A stretch of DNA of 64,000 nt from Terriglobus roseus DSM 18391 (lineage in GTDB: Bacteria; Acidobacteriota; Terriglobia; Terriglobales; Acidobacteriaceae), in contig NC_018014.1 of NCBI RefSeq assembly GCF_000265425.1, positions 744,001 to 808,000 of the forward strand. Reading direction: 5' to 3'. Shown here in pieces: positions 28,881-37,881 of this stretch (position 1 is the first letter of the stretch; each line of letters opens with the position of its first letter). A program made the translations under genes and the position numbers. Below the pieces are notes generated by a model that saw only the letters and a list, made by a program, of their open reading frames with translations, ran no database searches and was not told the origin of the DNA.

Positions 28881-28956
28881 GGGCCTATAGCTCAACGGTC
28901 AGAGCAGGGGACTCATAATCCCTTGGTTCCAGGTTCGAATCCTGGTGGGCCCACCA
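28881..28956 (+). tRNA. tRNA with CAT anticodon, probably tRNA-Ile2 (lysidine type)
   Basis: A 76-nt cloverleaf with CCA encoded. Acceptor GGGCCTA pairs with TGGGCCC, the D stem is GCTC/GAGC, and the anticodon stem GGGGA/TCCCT holds loop CTCATAA (anticodon CAT). The T arm CCAGG-TTCGAAT-CCTGG follows. The anticodon arm and variable region (ACTCATAATC, CTTGG) resemble the E. coli minor tRNA-Ile whose C34 is changed to lysidine by TilS. Elongator tRNA-Met remains possible; initiator is unlikely because the acceptor starts with a paired G and the anticodon stem lacks the three G-C pairs in the usual place. Confidence 0.95.
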
Positions 28957-29290
28957 TCCCCGTCCACTTGCAACCCAGACATCGGTGTCAGCCCGTCGCC
29001 AGCAGCATGACAGCGGTAACCGCACAAAGTCCTGGCGCACCGCACGATTCCGCCAAGCCCCTCTATCCATTCGGGTACGCCCTGAAGTAACTCCTGAAAT
29101 CCCTGGCATCACGCGGCGCGAACCCCAGGGCCGAATCGCGCATCGGATACGGAATCAGGCGGCGCCGAACTCAATTCATGCGAGCATCGGCATCGTCAGG
29201 TCTACAGTGAACCTAGAAGACCTAGGATTCACGGCCCAGTGTCCGGTATCTGACATAAGTTTCCCCAACCTGAAAGGCCCAGAGGTGTCC
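28957..29290. other. Gap between the tRNA and the GH13 gene
   Basis: 334 bases without a gene I can support. The GH13 frame stays open back to 28985, but the upstream peptide is Arg/Pro-rich and unlike the protein that follows. No terminator or clear promoter was seen; AGAGGTG just before 29291 is the likely ribosome site. Confidence 0.5.
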
Positions 29291-32200
29291 ATGGAGTTTC
29301 ACATTGCACGCGGTTTCCGAGATAAATTCGACCTTCGGGATCTGCTCTTTTCCTATACCGGCAATGTGATCTTCGGCAATGTTGCGGCAAGCCGCCGCCT
29401 TGCCCAGCAGATGAACGACGCCCGCATCGCCACCGGCGGACCCACGCCGCAGGAAGACCCCAAATCCGTCGTCCACGCCGGCCAGCTCTTCGCCATGGGC
29501 CTCATCGACGAACTCAGCCACGCCGTCATCGAGCACTACCGCCTCGAGCACGATCCCGCCGTTCTCGCCGACGCCCTTAAGTGGTTCGGCAAACGCGTCG
29601 GTGAAAAAAAGGTCGACGCGCTGCTCCTCGCCTTCACAGAGCGCTTCCCCAACATCGCCGTCTACCAGAACAAGATCACCGCCGCAAAGTGGCTCGCCGG
29701 CTCCACCGAAGGCCGCCCCCACCGCGAGGTCGCGCTCGAAGAGCTCCTGCTCCTCTGGCTCGCCAACCAGAACCCGGCCTACCGGCCCTTCCGCACACTC
29801 TTCGACGACACCTCGCTCCGTCGCGACGCGCCCATCTACATCGAGTTCCAATCCGACATCGAAGCCTACTTCGAAACCCGCCCCGAGTTCGGTGACGAGG
29901 CGCGCACCCTTCTCAAGGCCCTGCGACTGCCCTTCGAAGAAGCACCCGATTCGCTCTCCAAGCAGCTCGACTACATCCGCGACAAGTGGATGCCGAAACT
30001 CGGTACTGGCGCTCGCGCCACCCTGTCCCGCACCCTCCTCGCCATCGACACGCTGCGCGAAGAAGAAGTCGCCATCTGGATGCAGTTCAACCCACCCGGC
30101 CGCAACGTCCGTCAGCACGGCTCAGTCGAGTACGGTGGCAAAGAAGGCTTCGTCGGCGACGAGTACGTAGGCTTCGAAGAGTACTGGGAAGACTTCACCG
30201 ACGAAGACGGCACCGTCACACGCCGTCGCCGCTTCCGCACGCGCAGCGGTGCCCTCGTCGAAGGAGCCGTACCTCACGACTACCAGGCGCCCCTGAATGA
30301 GTACGAAGCCTTCTCGCACGACGACGCGTGGATGCCCAACGTCGTCCTCATGGCGAAGAGCACCTACGTCTGGCTCGAGCAGCTCTCCAAGAAATACCGC
30401 CGCCACATCCATCGGCTCGACCAGATCCCGCTCGAAGAGCTGCAGCTCCTCCGCGACCGCGGCATGACCGGCCTCTGGCTCATCGGCCTGTGGGAACGTT
30501 CGCGCGCCTCGCAGACCATCAAGCGTCTCCGCGGCCAGGAAGACGCCGTCGCCTCTGCCTACTCGCTCATGGACTACACGATCGCTGAAGATCTCGGCGG
30601 CGACAGCGCCTATGCAAAGTTACGCGACCTCGCCGCCACTGTAGGTCTGCGTCTCGCCAGCGACATGGTGCCCAACCACATGGGCCTCGACTCCACCTGG
30701 GTCATCGAACACCCGGAATGGTTCATCCGTCGCAGCGAGAGTCCATACCCCAACTACAGCTTTGAAGGTCCCGATCTCTCCACCGACCCGCGCGTCGAGA
30801 TCAAGCTCGAGGACCACTATTTCGACCAGACGGATGCGGCTGTCGTCTATCGCATGCGCTACCGCGATGGCTCAAACCGCACCGAGTTCCTCTACCACGG
30901 CAACGACGGCACCACCTTCGCCTGGAACGACACGGCACAGCTCGACTACTCCAAGCAGAACGTCCGCGAACACGTCATCCAGGTCATCCTCGACGTCGCA
31001 CGCCGCTTCCCCATCATCCGTTTCGACGCGGCCATGGTGCTCGCCAAACGTCACGTCCAGCGCCTCTGGTTCCCGCTGCCAGGGCAGGGCGGCTCCATCC
31101 CGTCACGCGCGGAAGACGCCATGACCCAGGAAGAGTTCGACGCCATCATGCCGCAGGAGTTCTGGCGTGAAGTCGTCGACCGCGTCCAGGCAGAGGTGCC
31201 TGGCACGCTCCTCCTCGCAGAAGCCTTCTGGCTCCTCGAAGGCTACTTCGTCCGCACACTCGGCATGCACCGCGTCTATAACTCGGCCTTCATGGTCATG
31301 CTGCGCGACGAAGAAAACGCAAAGTACCGCAGCTACCTCAAGAAGACCATCGAGTTCGATCCGGACATCATGAAGCGTTACGTCAACTTCATGTCCAACC
31401 CCGACGAAAAGACGGCGATCGGGCAGTTCGAAACCGGCGACAAGTTCTTCGGTGTCTCCACCATGATGGCCACCATCCCCGGCCTGCCCATGTTCGCCCA
31501 CGGCCAGATCGAGGGCTACACCGAGAAGTACGGCATGGAGTACAAACAGGCCAAGTTCGATGAGTGGCCCAACGAAGAGCTCGTCGCGCGCCACATGAAA
31601 GAGATCGCGCCACTGCTGAAGAACCGCGCGCTCTTCGCGGAGAGCGAACACTTCGTCTTCTTCGACTTCTGGCTCGACAACGGCTCCGTCGATGAGAACG
31701 TCTTCGCTTATTCGAACCGCCTCGGCAACGAACGCGCACTCATCGCCTACAACAACACCATCCAGTCCACACGCGGCACCATCCACGTCTCGGCCGCCTC
31801 CATGAACAAGTGGACCGGCGACCTCTGGCAGCGCTCGCTCGCGGACGCACTCGCACTGCCGCGCGGCGATGACTTCTTCCTCGCATGGCGCGACACCGCC
31901 AGCGGTCTCGAGTACATCCGCCGCTCCAACGACCTCGTGAACGGCGGCCTCACGCTCGACCTGCGCGGCTACCAGTACGCCGTCCTGCTCGACTGGCGTG
32001 AACTGCGCGAATCCGCATCGCAGCCATGGGGACAGCTCTGCGACAGTCTCGGCGGCGCAGGCGTTCACAGCCTCGACGAAGCACTCACGCATCTGCGTCT
32101 GCGGCCTCTGACCGGCGCGCTCCGTTACGCAGTCGGAGCGGAAGCGGTCCGCATGATCGCACCCCGCGGCCAGCAGCCACTCGCAGAGACCAGGGCCACA

Positions 32201-33277
32201 CAGCAGTGGGGTGAACGCGCAAAGTCTGTCTTCGATCGCCTGCGCGAGATCGAACCGGCAGCGCCCGCAACTGCAGCCACCTCGACCTCCTACGCAGCCG
32301 TACTGACCACACTCGCCGATGAAGCCGTGAAGGCCGTCGCAGCCGCAAAGGCCGCACACGCCCTGCCGCCACGCATGTCCATCGAAGCGCATCCTGAGGC
32401 ACTGTGGACACCACTCCTCACCGTCGCAGCACTCCGTGCACTGCCGTCGCCCGTCATCACGGCACCGGAAGACAACAACATCGTCGACCGCCTGGGACTG
32501 CGCCCATCGCTCGCCGAAATCTTCTCCGAAGTCGGCGTACAGGGCGAAGACGCATGGCGAGCAGCAGCCCGCGTCCGCCTCGCACTCGCCCAGCCAAAGC
32601 TCGACACCGCAGCCTTCTGGGCTGAAGGCGACGTAACTTGGCTCGCAGGCGTCAACGAACACGAAGGCACCCGCTACATCAACCACGAAGCGCTCGAGCA
32701 ACTGCTGCAGTGGCTCACCCTGACCGCCGCGCTGCAACCGGCAGGCGCAACCCCAGTGTCCATCCCCGCAGCCCAGGTCCTGAAGGCCGCAGCAGACGCA
32801 GGCTACCAGTACGACACCATGGTCACCGCACTGACCGCAGAGTCAGAAGCCGCAGCAAAGCAGTCCGCCGCGACAAAGACGCCTGCCACCAAGACTGCTG
32901 CAAAGTCCGCACCAGCAAAAGCCACCGCTGCAAAAACAACCGCTGCAAAAGCAACGGCTACGAAGACCCCTGCGACCAGGACTGAAGTAGCAACCGAGCC
33001 CACACCAACGAAGGCCGCAGCAAAGTCAACGGCAGTCAAGGCGGCACCGGCGAAGACGGCAGCGAAAAAAGCAGCCACTAAAACACCCGCAAAGAAGGCC
33101 GCAGCAAAGAAGTCCACCTCCTCACCGGCCACGTCGAAATCAACCTCGGTCCTCGAAGCCCACGCCGCAGACGGTCACACCGTCATCGACACCGCCTCGA
33201 TCCCGGATATCAACGCAGCAGGGAAAAAGGCCGCAGCGAAGAAGTCCGCAAAGAAGACCACCGCACCAAAACTCTAA
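29291..33277 (+). CDS. Giant alpha-amylase family (GH13) protein with histone H1-like tail
   Basis: A 1328-residue protein without a signal peptide, so probably cytoplasmic. An N-terminal helical region of about 330 residues precedes a GH13 barrel. The four GH13 regions are visible: D-M-V-P-N-H near residue 457, R-F-D-A-A-M near 579 (nucleophile Asp), L-L-L-A-E-A-F near 644 (acid Glu), and a later C-terminal beta part. The size and N-terminal region differ from ordinary maltose-forming amylases. Residues 1190-1328 are a Lys/Ala/Thr/Pro repeat (A-A-K-K, K-T-P-A, K-A-A-A-K-K-S) like histone H1 or bacterial H1-type tails. The start has AGAGGTG. A role in glycogen or trehalose metabolism is possible but not shown. 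Confidence 0.88.
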   Translation: MEFHIARGFRDKFDLRDLLFSYTGNVIFGNVAASRRLAQQMNDARIATGGPTPQEDPKSVVHAGQLFAMGLIDELSHAVIEHYRLEHDPAVLADALKWFGKRVGEKKVDALLLAFTERFPNIAVYQNKITAAKWLAGSTEGRPHREVALEELLLLWLANQNPAYRPFRTLFDDTSLRRDAPIYIEFQSDIEAYFETRPEFGDEARTLLKALRLPFEEAPDSLSKQLDYIRDKWMPKLGTGARATLSRTLLAIDTLREEEVAIWMQFNPPGRNVRQHGSVEYGGKEGFVGDEYVGFEEYWEDFTDEDGTVTRRRRFRTRSGALVEGAVPHDYQAPLNEYEAFSHDDAWMPNVVLMAKSTYVWLEQLSKKYRRHIHRLDQIPLEELQLLRDRGMTGLWLIGLWERSRASQTIKRLRGQEDAVASAYSLMDYTIAEDLGGDSAYAKLRDLAATVGLRLASDMVPNHMGLDSTWVIEHPEWFIRRSESPYPNYSFEGPDLSTDPRVEIKLEDHYFDQTDAAVVYRMRYRDGSNRTEFLYHGNDGTTFAWNDTAQLDYSKQNVREHVIQVILDVARRFPIIRFDAAMVLAKRHVQRLWFPLPGQGGSIPSRAEDAMTQEEFDAIMPQEFWREVVDRVQAEVPGTLLLAEAFWLLEGYFVRTLGMHRVYNSAFMVMLRDEENAKYRSYLKKTIEFDPDIMKRYVNFMSNPDEKTAIGQFETGDKFFGVSTMMATIPGLPMFAHGQIEGYTEKYGMEYKQAKFDEWPNEELVARHMKEIAPLLKNRALFAESEHFVFFDFWLDNGSVDENVFAYSNRLGNERALIAYNNTIQSTRGTIHVSAASMNKWTGDLWQRSLADALALPRGDDFFLAWRDTASGLEYIRRSNDLVNGGLTLDLRGYQYAVLLDWRELRESASQPWGQLCDSLGGAGVHSLDEALTHLRLRPLTGALRYAVGAEAVRMIAPRGQQPLAETRATQQWGERAKSVFDRLREIEPAAPATAATSTSYAAVLTTLADEAVKAVAAAKAAHALPPRMSIEAHPEALWTPLLTVAALRALPSPVITAPEDNNIVDRLGLRPSLAEIFSEVGVQGEDAWRAAARVRLALAQPKLDTAAFWAEGDVTWLAGVNEHEGTRYINHEALEQLLQWLTLTAALQPAGATPVSIPAAQVLKAAADAGYQYDTMVTALTAESEAAAKQSAATKTPATKTAAKSAPAKATAAKTTAAKATATKTPATRTEVATEPTPTKAAAKSTAVKAAPAKTAAKKAATKTPAKKAAAKKSTSSPATSKSTSVLEAHAADGHTVIDTASIPDINAAGKKAAAKKSAKKTTAPKL

Positions 33278-33294
33278 CCAAAGACGCAGACAAG

Positions 33295-33335
33295 AAACCC
33301 CACACCTCGCCTCAGAGATGTGGGGTTTTTCTTTT
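33295..33335 (+). terminator. Rho-independent terminator of the GH13 gene
   Basis: AAACCCCACA pairs with TGTGGGGTTT and the stem is followed by TTCTTTT, 18 bases after the stop codon. Confidence 0.88.
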
Positions 33336-33419
33336 CCGGGAGAAGTGTCAGGAAGGGAAGGGACTGGGTGCCTGGATCTCGCCCTTAGAAGGGCATCGGC
33401 CGCCAGGGATCAAACAAAA

Positions 33420-33914
33420 CTAATAAGCAAACACATGCGGAGCAGGATAAGTAAACGTCCCATCCGACCGCTGCACGGCCAGGAACAGGCGCTTCTCCTT
33501 GTCCCCATTGATCGTCGTCGCCACCAGCAAAGTTGTTCCAAACGTCCCGGTCCCATCGCTCACACTCTTGTCCACGTGGTGCGAAAGAATCGGCCCAACC
33601 GGGCTGTACTTCGTCCAGTCTTCCGTGAACCGGGCCAGTGGATACCCGCTGTACTTCGCCGCGTGTTCCTGCCACTTGGGATCGTTCTGATAAAGCCCAT
33701 AAGCCGTGGCAAAATCCTTGTTCTCAATCGCCGTAAAGAACTTGTTCACGCGGTGTTCGATCGGCAGATTGCTGAACAGCCAGCCATGGCCCGTAATGAA
33801 TCCGGCCAACGTCAGGATCACCAGCGAAAAGATCAAAACACCGCCCGCAATCAGCGAACGTTCAATCAACTGCTGGCGGCGTGGGTTATAAGCAGGAGCA
33901 TCAAGCAGGGTCAT
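33420..33914 (-). CDS. Membrane-anchored protein of unknown function
   Basis: A 164-residue protein with a short cytoplasmic lead and one membrane helix (residues 20-42, L-I-A-G-G-V-L-I-F-S-L-V). A soluble exported domain follows. The first part, H-R-V-N-K-F-F-T-A-I-E-N-K-D-F-A-T-A-Y, looks like an NTF2-like or DUF4864-type fold with helix then beta strands (T-L-L-V-A-T-T-I-N-G, R-L-F-L-A-V-Q-R-S). I do not recognise a named family with certainty. No operon partner: 95 bases separate it from yraN. Confidence 0.7.
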   Translation of the reverse strand: MTLLDAPAYNPRRQQLIERSLIAGGVLIFSLVILTLAGFITGHGWLFSNLPIEHRVNKFFTAIENKDFATAYGLYQNDPKWQEHAAKYSGYPLARFTEDWTKYSPVGPILSHHVDKSVSDGTGTFGTTLLVATTINGDKEKRLFLAVQRSDGTFTYPAPHVFAY

Positions 33915-34009
33915 GTCGTGCGGTCCTTCATCTCATCGCGAGTCGTACATCTGTCTTCTGCATTAGACACCGCCACGCGGAAAATGGTCAGCCTTAACCA
34001 CATCGGGTA

Positions 34010-34480
34010 TCAACGAAAGAAATCCCGCAACAGCCGAACATCCGCCCTGATGCCATCGCCCATGTAGACCGACATCACGTCGAACCGGGTCGCAACCACC
34101 GGCATCTCACCCGGCACATGCGGCAACTGCCGCACATACGCCGCAGCCAGCCTCCGCAGGACAGCCTTCTTGTCTTCATCCACAAAGAACTCCGCGGCAA
34201 ACGCGCCACCATCGTTGCGCGTCTTCACCTCCACGAAGCAAAGCATCTCGCCCTCCCAGGCAATCAGGTCCACATCGCCGGGCAGCATACTCATCGTCCA
34301 TTCGCGAGCCACCACCAGGTAGCCTCGCCGCCGCAGATAGAAGTAGGCCGCACGCTCCCCATCGATGCCGCGCTGCTCCTCGGCAGGCCGCCGGCTCAGC
34401 GGCGCCCAGCGATTGTGCATCCGCTCCAGCAGCGCAAGCGAACCCTCCATCAACGCGAGCATCGGACGAGGGCGTGCCAT
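34010..34480 (-). CDS. YraN/UPF0102 family, predicted endonuclease-fold protein
   Basis: A 156-residue protein. The UPF0102 core has G-E-R-A-A-Y-F-Y-L-R-R-R-G-Y and G-D-V-D-L-I-A-W-E-G-E-M-L-C-F-V-E-V-K-T-R, the D/E-x-K of a PD-(D/E)xK nuclease fold. K-K-A-V-L-R-R-L follows. The usual family length is about 120, so the first 30 residues are extra or the true start is one of the internal Met codons. The biological role of YraN is not settled. It lies 16 bases after the pentapeptide-repeat gene, suggesting co-transcription. Confidence 0.85.
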   Translation of the reverse strand: MARPRPMLALMEGSLALLERMHNRWAPLSRRPAEEQRGIDGERAAYFYLRRRGYLVVAREWTMSMLPGDVDLIAWEGEMLCFVEVKTRNDGGAFAAEFFVDEDKKAVLRRLAAAYVRQLPHVPGEMPVVATRFDVMSVYMGDGIRADVRLLRDFFR

Positions 34481-34496
34481 CAAGGCCAACAGTATG

Positions 34497-34745
34497 TCAG
34501 CCCTTCCGGCTCGCAGTCGGCTCGGTATCGCCCATAGCGCCCACAGACTCTGACAGGACATGCAGATGATCCACCGTCAACGTCCCAATCGAAAGCTTCC
34601 CGATCCGCGCCTCCATCACCCGCAAACGCCGTATCGTCATGCAGCCCACCGCCAGCGCGCCAATCGCCATAGACCCAATGGCCAAGGCCCCAACGGCTAA
34701 CGCACCAACGGCCAACGCACCGGTTGACGTAGCGCCCACGCACAT
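34497..34745 (-). CDS. Small protein with tandem A-(L/M)-A-(V/I)-G pentapeptides
   Basis: An 82-residue protein. Residues 7-32 consist of tandem five-residue units (G-A-L-A-V, G-A-L-A-V, G-A-L-A-I, G-S-M-A-I, G-A-L-A-V), followed by a variant rise I-G-K-L-S-I-G-T-L-T-V. The pattern suggests a small beta-helix or membrane-interacting ribbon. The start M-C-V-G is chosen because GGAG (34753-34756) sits seven bases upstream; an ATG at 34772 lacks such spacing. It is upstream of yraN on the same strand. No named family is asserted. Confidence 0.65.
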   Translation of the reverse strand: MCVGATSTGALAVGALAVGALAIGSMAIGALAVGCMTIRRLRVMEARIGKLSIGTLTVDHLHVLSESVGAMGDTEPTASRKG

Positions 34746-34982
34746 TCTTTGGCTCCCAAATCTGCTCCGCATCGCATCCCCTTACACTCGTCCACCTCTC
34801 ACGATCAGCTTCTCCGGCGCAACACGTTGTGATCTGCAACACCACGCAATGGCGGTCTCCGCCACGCCTTTGCAATAGCCCGAATCGCCCCGCCATCCCA
34901 CCAAAGTGTTGCGCCAGCGTGCTCGTAAGTGCACACTTCGCCGTACCCAAACGTCTTCGAAAGCATCGAATCCCATGAATCT

Positions 34983-37715
34983 ATGAATCGCGCAAAACAA
35001 CTTCCCCTGGCGCACGCGCTCCTCTGCGCATGGTTGACCTGCACCACCGCAGCGCCCGCACAGCAGGGAGCCACACCGCAGAGCGCCGGCGCCGCAGCGC
35101 AGACCGGCGTTGGCGGCAGCAGTCCGCAGCAACCGCGCGGCGGCGAAGCCCCAGCCAATCAGGGCAACAGCCTCACGCCCGACCAGGGCCGCCCACAGCA
35201 GGGCCAGGCCGGCGCACCCACCAACGGTGACGGCGCCCCCAACAATCCCTCGACGCCCGCACCTCCACCGCCCGGCCGCCAGAAGATTGGCCTCGCCCTC
35301 GGCGGCGGCGGCGCCCTCGCACTCAGCGAAATCGGCGTGCTGAAGTGGATGGAAGAACACCACGTTCCGGTCGACGTCATCGCCGGCACCAGCATGGGCT
35401 CGCTTCTCGGCGCGCTCTACGCAACCGGCCACACCACCAAGCAGATGGAAGACCTCACCAGCGACGCCGTCTTCTCCAAGGTCTTTCGCATCGGCACAGA
35501 CTTCCGCGACCTTAACTTCCGTCGCCGCGAAGACCAGCGCTTCCTCCCCGGCGGCTTCAACATGGGCCTCAAGAAAGGTGTCTCGCTCCGCAACGGTGTC
35601 CTGCTCGACTACGGCCTCAACCAGTTCCTCAACGCCCAGTTCCTGCCCTACGGCGCCGAGTTCTCCTTCGACCAGATGCCGTTGCCCTTCCGCTGCGTCG
35701 CGACCGATATCCTCGTCGGCCGCGAAGCCGTCTTCACCCACGGCCCACTCGCCGAAGCCGTCCGCGCCTCCATCTCCATCCCCGGCGTCTTCCCGCCGCT
35801 CGAAGATGGCGGACACATCTACGTCGACGGCGCACTCACTGAGAACCTGCCCACCGACGTCGTCAAGCGCGAACTCCACGCCGACGTCGTCCTCGCCGTC
35901 TCGCTCCCGCTCACACCTCCCGCCCAGGGCGATACCGGCTCCGTCCTCGGCATCCTTCAACGCAGCTTCTCCGTCGCCTCCTGGTCGAATGAGGTCCGAT
36001 CGCGCGCACTCGCCGACGTCATCATCGAACCCATCGCACCTCCCGGCGTCGGCGCAGGCGACTACGCCAAGTCCGCCGACCTCGCCAAGGTCGGCTACGA
36101 AGCCGCCCAGAAGGTGGCGCCGCAACTCCTGAAATACGCACTTAACGACGCCGACTGGGCTCAGTACCTGCAGACCCGCACCAAACGCGAAGCCTCACCC
36201 CTGCGCAACATCGCCAAGGTCAATGTCATCGCGCCCACCTCGCGCAACGCCATCGGCGTCCGCGACACCGCCAACAACCTCCCGGGCAAGAAGCTCAACA
36301 CCGACGAGATCGAAGCCAAGCTCAACGAAGTCCGCAGCGACGGCCGCTTCGAAACCGACTACTTCCTCACCACGCCCGGTCAGGTCGTCAACACCGACGT
36401 CACTGGCCCCGCCAACGAAGGTCGCAAGGTCGAAGGCCGTGAACTCCTGCACCCCGAGGAACGCCGCGGCCCCGGTGACGACAAGGCCGCTCAGCTCGTA
36501 GAGAACGCCGACAAGGGCATCAACACCGCCGGCCAGCCAGGCGCCGCCATCAGCTCCACACCCGTCAACAACAAACTGCCCGCAGGCAAACGCGAAGCCG
36601 AACCCGCCAAAGAGAAGCAGACCTTCGAAACCGTCGCACCCTCCAGCCGCGGCAAGATCGCCCTTGCCACCGCAACCCAGCCCGGCTACAAGCCCGGCGA
36701 AGGCGATGTCGATCTCAACCTATGGGTGCGCGATCGTCCCGGCGGACCGCCTTACCTCCTGCTCGGCGGCAACGTCATCGCACAGACCGGCGGCACCGCC
36801 CGCGCCACCATCGACGGCGTACTCACCATGCAGGATCTCGGCGGCTACAAATCCGAGTTCCGCACCCGCATGCGCTTTGGCTTCCTCACCCAGCTCTCGC
36901 CCGAGTACTACAAGCGCTTCGGCGACTCCAACTGGTTCGCCGCGCCACACCTCGATCTGCTCCGCACACCCGTCTACATCTGGTCTGACCAGAAGCGCAT
37001 CGCCGAACGCATGTCCCTCACCGAAGGCGGCGGCCTCGACGTCGGCTACGTCGTAAGCCACTTCACAGAGCTGCGCGCCGGCTACAGCATCAACCACCAG
37101 GTCTGGCACACCACCACCGGCTCCGACGGCCTGCCAAACTTCCAGGGCAACGTGCAGACCGCACGCATCCAGTACCGCTTCAACGGCCAGGACCGCGCCA
37201 TGGTCCCGCGCCACGGCCTCCGCGTCGATGCCACGGCGGGCTACCAGTTCAATACCACCCGCAGCGAAAACGCACCGCGCCTCGAAGGCACCACCACCTA
37301 CTTCCGCGACATCGGCCACGGCAACACGCTGTCCTTCTCCTTCGAAGGCGGCACCATGTTCCGCCGCCAGGTAGCGGATCCCTTCCGCTTCACCCTCGGC
37401 GGTCCGCTGCGTCTCACAGCCTCCTCCTTCGACGAGTACCGCGGAACGGACTACATCTTCGCCCGGCCCGCCTACTTCCGCCGCATCGCCGAACTGCCCC
37501 AGCCCCTCGGCCAAAGCATCTACGTCGTCGGCACCTACGAGCTAGGCCGCATCTACTCCCCCGGCCTCGGCGTCACGCCCGCCCGCACCGTCATGCGCCA
37601 GGATGTCTTCTTCGGCCTCGCCGCAGAAACCCCGCTCGGGGCCGTAACCTTCGGACCAGCCATCGGCTCCGACGGCCACCGCAAACTAGTCTTCACCCTC
37701 GGCCGCTTCTTCTAG
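34983..37715 (+). CDS. Patatin-like phospholipase with outer-membrane beta-barrel (PlpD-like, type Vd)
   Basis: A 910-residue exported protein. A signal peptide (residues 7-25) and a Pro/Gln/Gly-rich linker precede the patatin domain. The oxyanion loop is G-L-A-L-G-G-G-G-A-L-A-L near residue 103, the nucleophile is Ser 137 in G-T-S-M-G, and Asp 282 is in V-D-G-A-L. A POTRA-like segment (residues 430-465) is followed by a Lys/Glu/Pro-rich stretch, then a 16-strand-type Omp85/surface-antigen barrel ending in F-T-L-G-R-F-F. This order matches PlpD autotransporters, which display a lipase outside the cell. Start at 34983 chosen for the signal peptide. Confidence 0.9.
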   Translation: MNRAKQLPLAHALLCAWLTCTTAAPAQQGATPQSAGAAAQTGVGGSSPQQPRGGEAPANQGNSLTPDQGRPQQGQAGAPTNGDGAPNNPSTPAPPPPGRQKIGLALGGGGALALSEIGVLKWMEEHHVPVDVIAGTSMGSLLGALYATGHTTKQMEDLTSDAVFSKVFRIGTDFRDLNFRRREDQRFLPGGFNMGLKKGVSLRNGVLLDYGLNQFLNAQFLPYGAEFSFDQMPLPFRCVATDILVGREAVFTHGPLAEAVRASISIPGVFPPLEDGGHIYVDGALTENLPTDVVKRELHADVVLAVSLPLTPPAQGDTGSVLGILQRSFSVASWSNEVRSRALADVIIEPIAPPGVGAGDYAKSADLAKVGYEAAQKVAPQLLKYALNDADWAQYLQTRTKREASPLRNIAKVNVIAPTSRNAIGVRDTANNLPGKKLNTDEIEAKLNEVRSDGRFETDYFLTTPGQVVNTDVTGPANEGRKVEGRELLHPEERRGPGDDKAAQLVENADKGINTAGQPGAAISSTPVNNKLPAGKREAEPAKEKQTFETVAPSSRGKIALATATQPGYKPGEGDVDLNLWVRDRPGGPPYLLLGGNVIAQTGGTARATIDGVLTMQDLGGYKSEFRTRMRFGFLTQLSPEYYKRFGDSNWFAAPHLDLLRTPVYIWSDQKRIAERMSLTEGGGLDVGYVVSHFTELRAGYSINHQVWHTTTGSDGLPNFQGNVQTARIQYRFNGQDRAMVPRHGLRVDATAGYQFNTTRSENAPRLEGTTTYFRDIGHGNTLSFSFEGGTMFRRQVADPFRFTLGGPLRLTASSFDEYRGTDYIFARPAYFRRIAELPQPLGQSIYVVGTYELGRIYSPGLGVTPARTVMRQDVFFGLAAETPLGAVTFGPAIGSDGHRKLVFTLGRFF

Positions 37716-37728
37716 ACACCACCAACCC

Positions 37729-37793
37729 CGGGTGCCGGGTGCCCCATTCATGACAGCTCCATCGTCATGAGTGGGAATCGCGCAATGCGCGAC
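37729..37793. repeat. Double-hairpin GGGTGCCCCA repeat, copy 2
   Basis: TGCCCCATTCATGAC pairs with GTCATGAGTGGG, and TCGCGC pairs with GCGCGA around AAT. The leading GGGTGCC is duplicated (37730-37743). It sits just after the patatin gene. Confidence 0.85.
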
Positions 37794-37881
37794 CGCTCTA
37801 CCAACCCGCTGCCGCAGCTTTGAACAAAGCCCCGGAACAATTCCCACCTCAGACCGTATCTAGTCCCAGAGGATCCCAAGA

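Noticed and set aside
28985-29290. Extended N-terminus of the GH13 protein
   Set aside because: Arg/Pro-rich, unlike the protein, and AGAGGTG marks the ATG at 29291.
31103-32737. 544-residue minus-strand frame inside the GH13 gene
   Set aside because: Shadow of a high-GC gene with low-quality Cys/Val-rich translation; the plus-strand protein is clearly the coding one.
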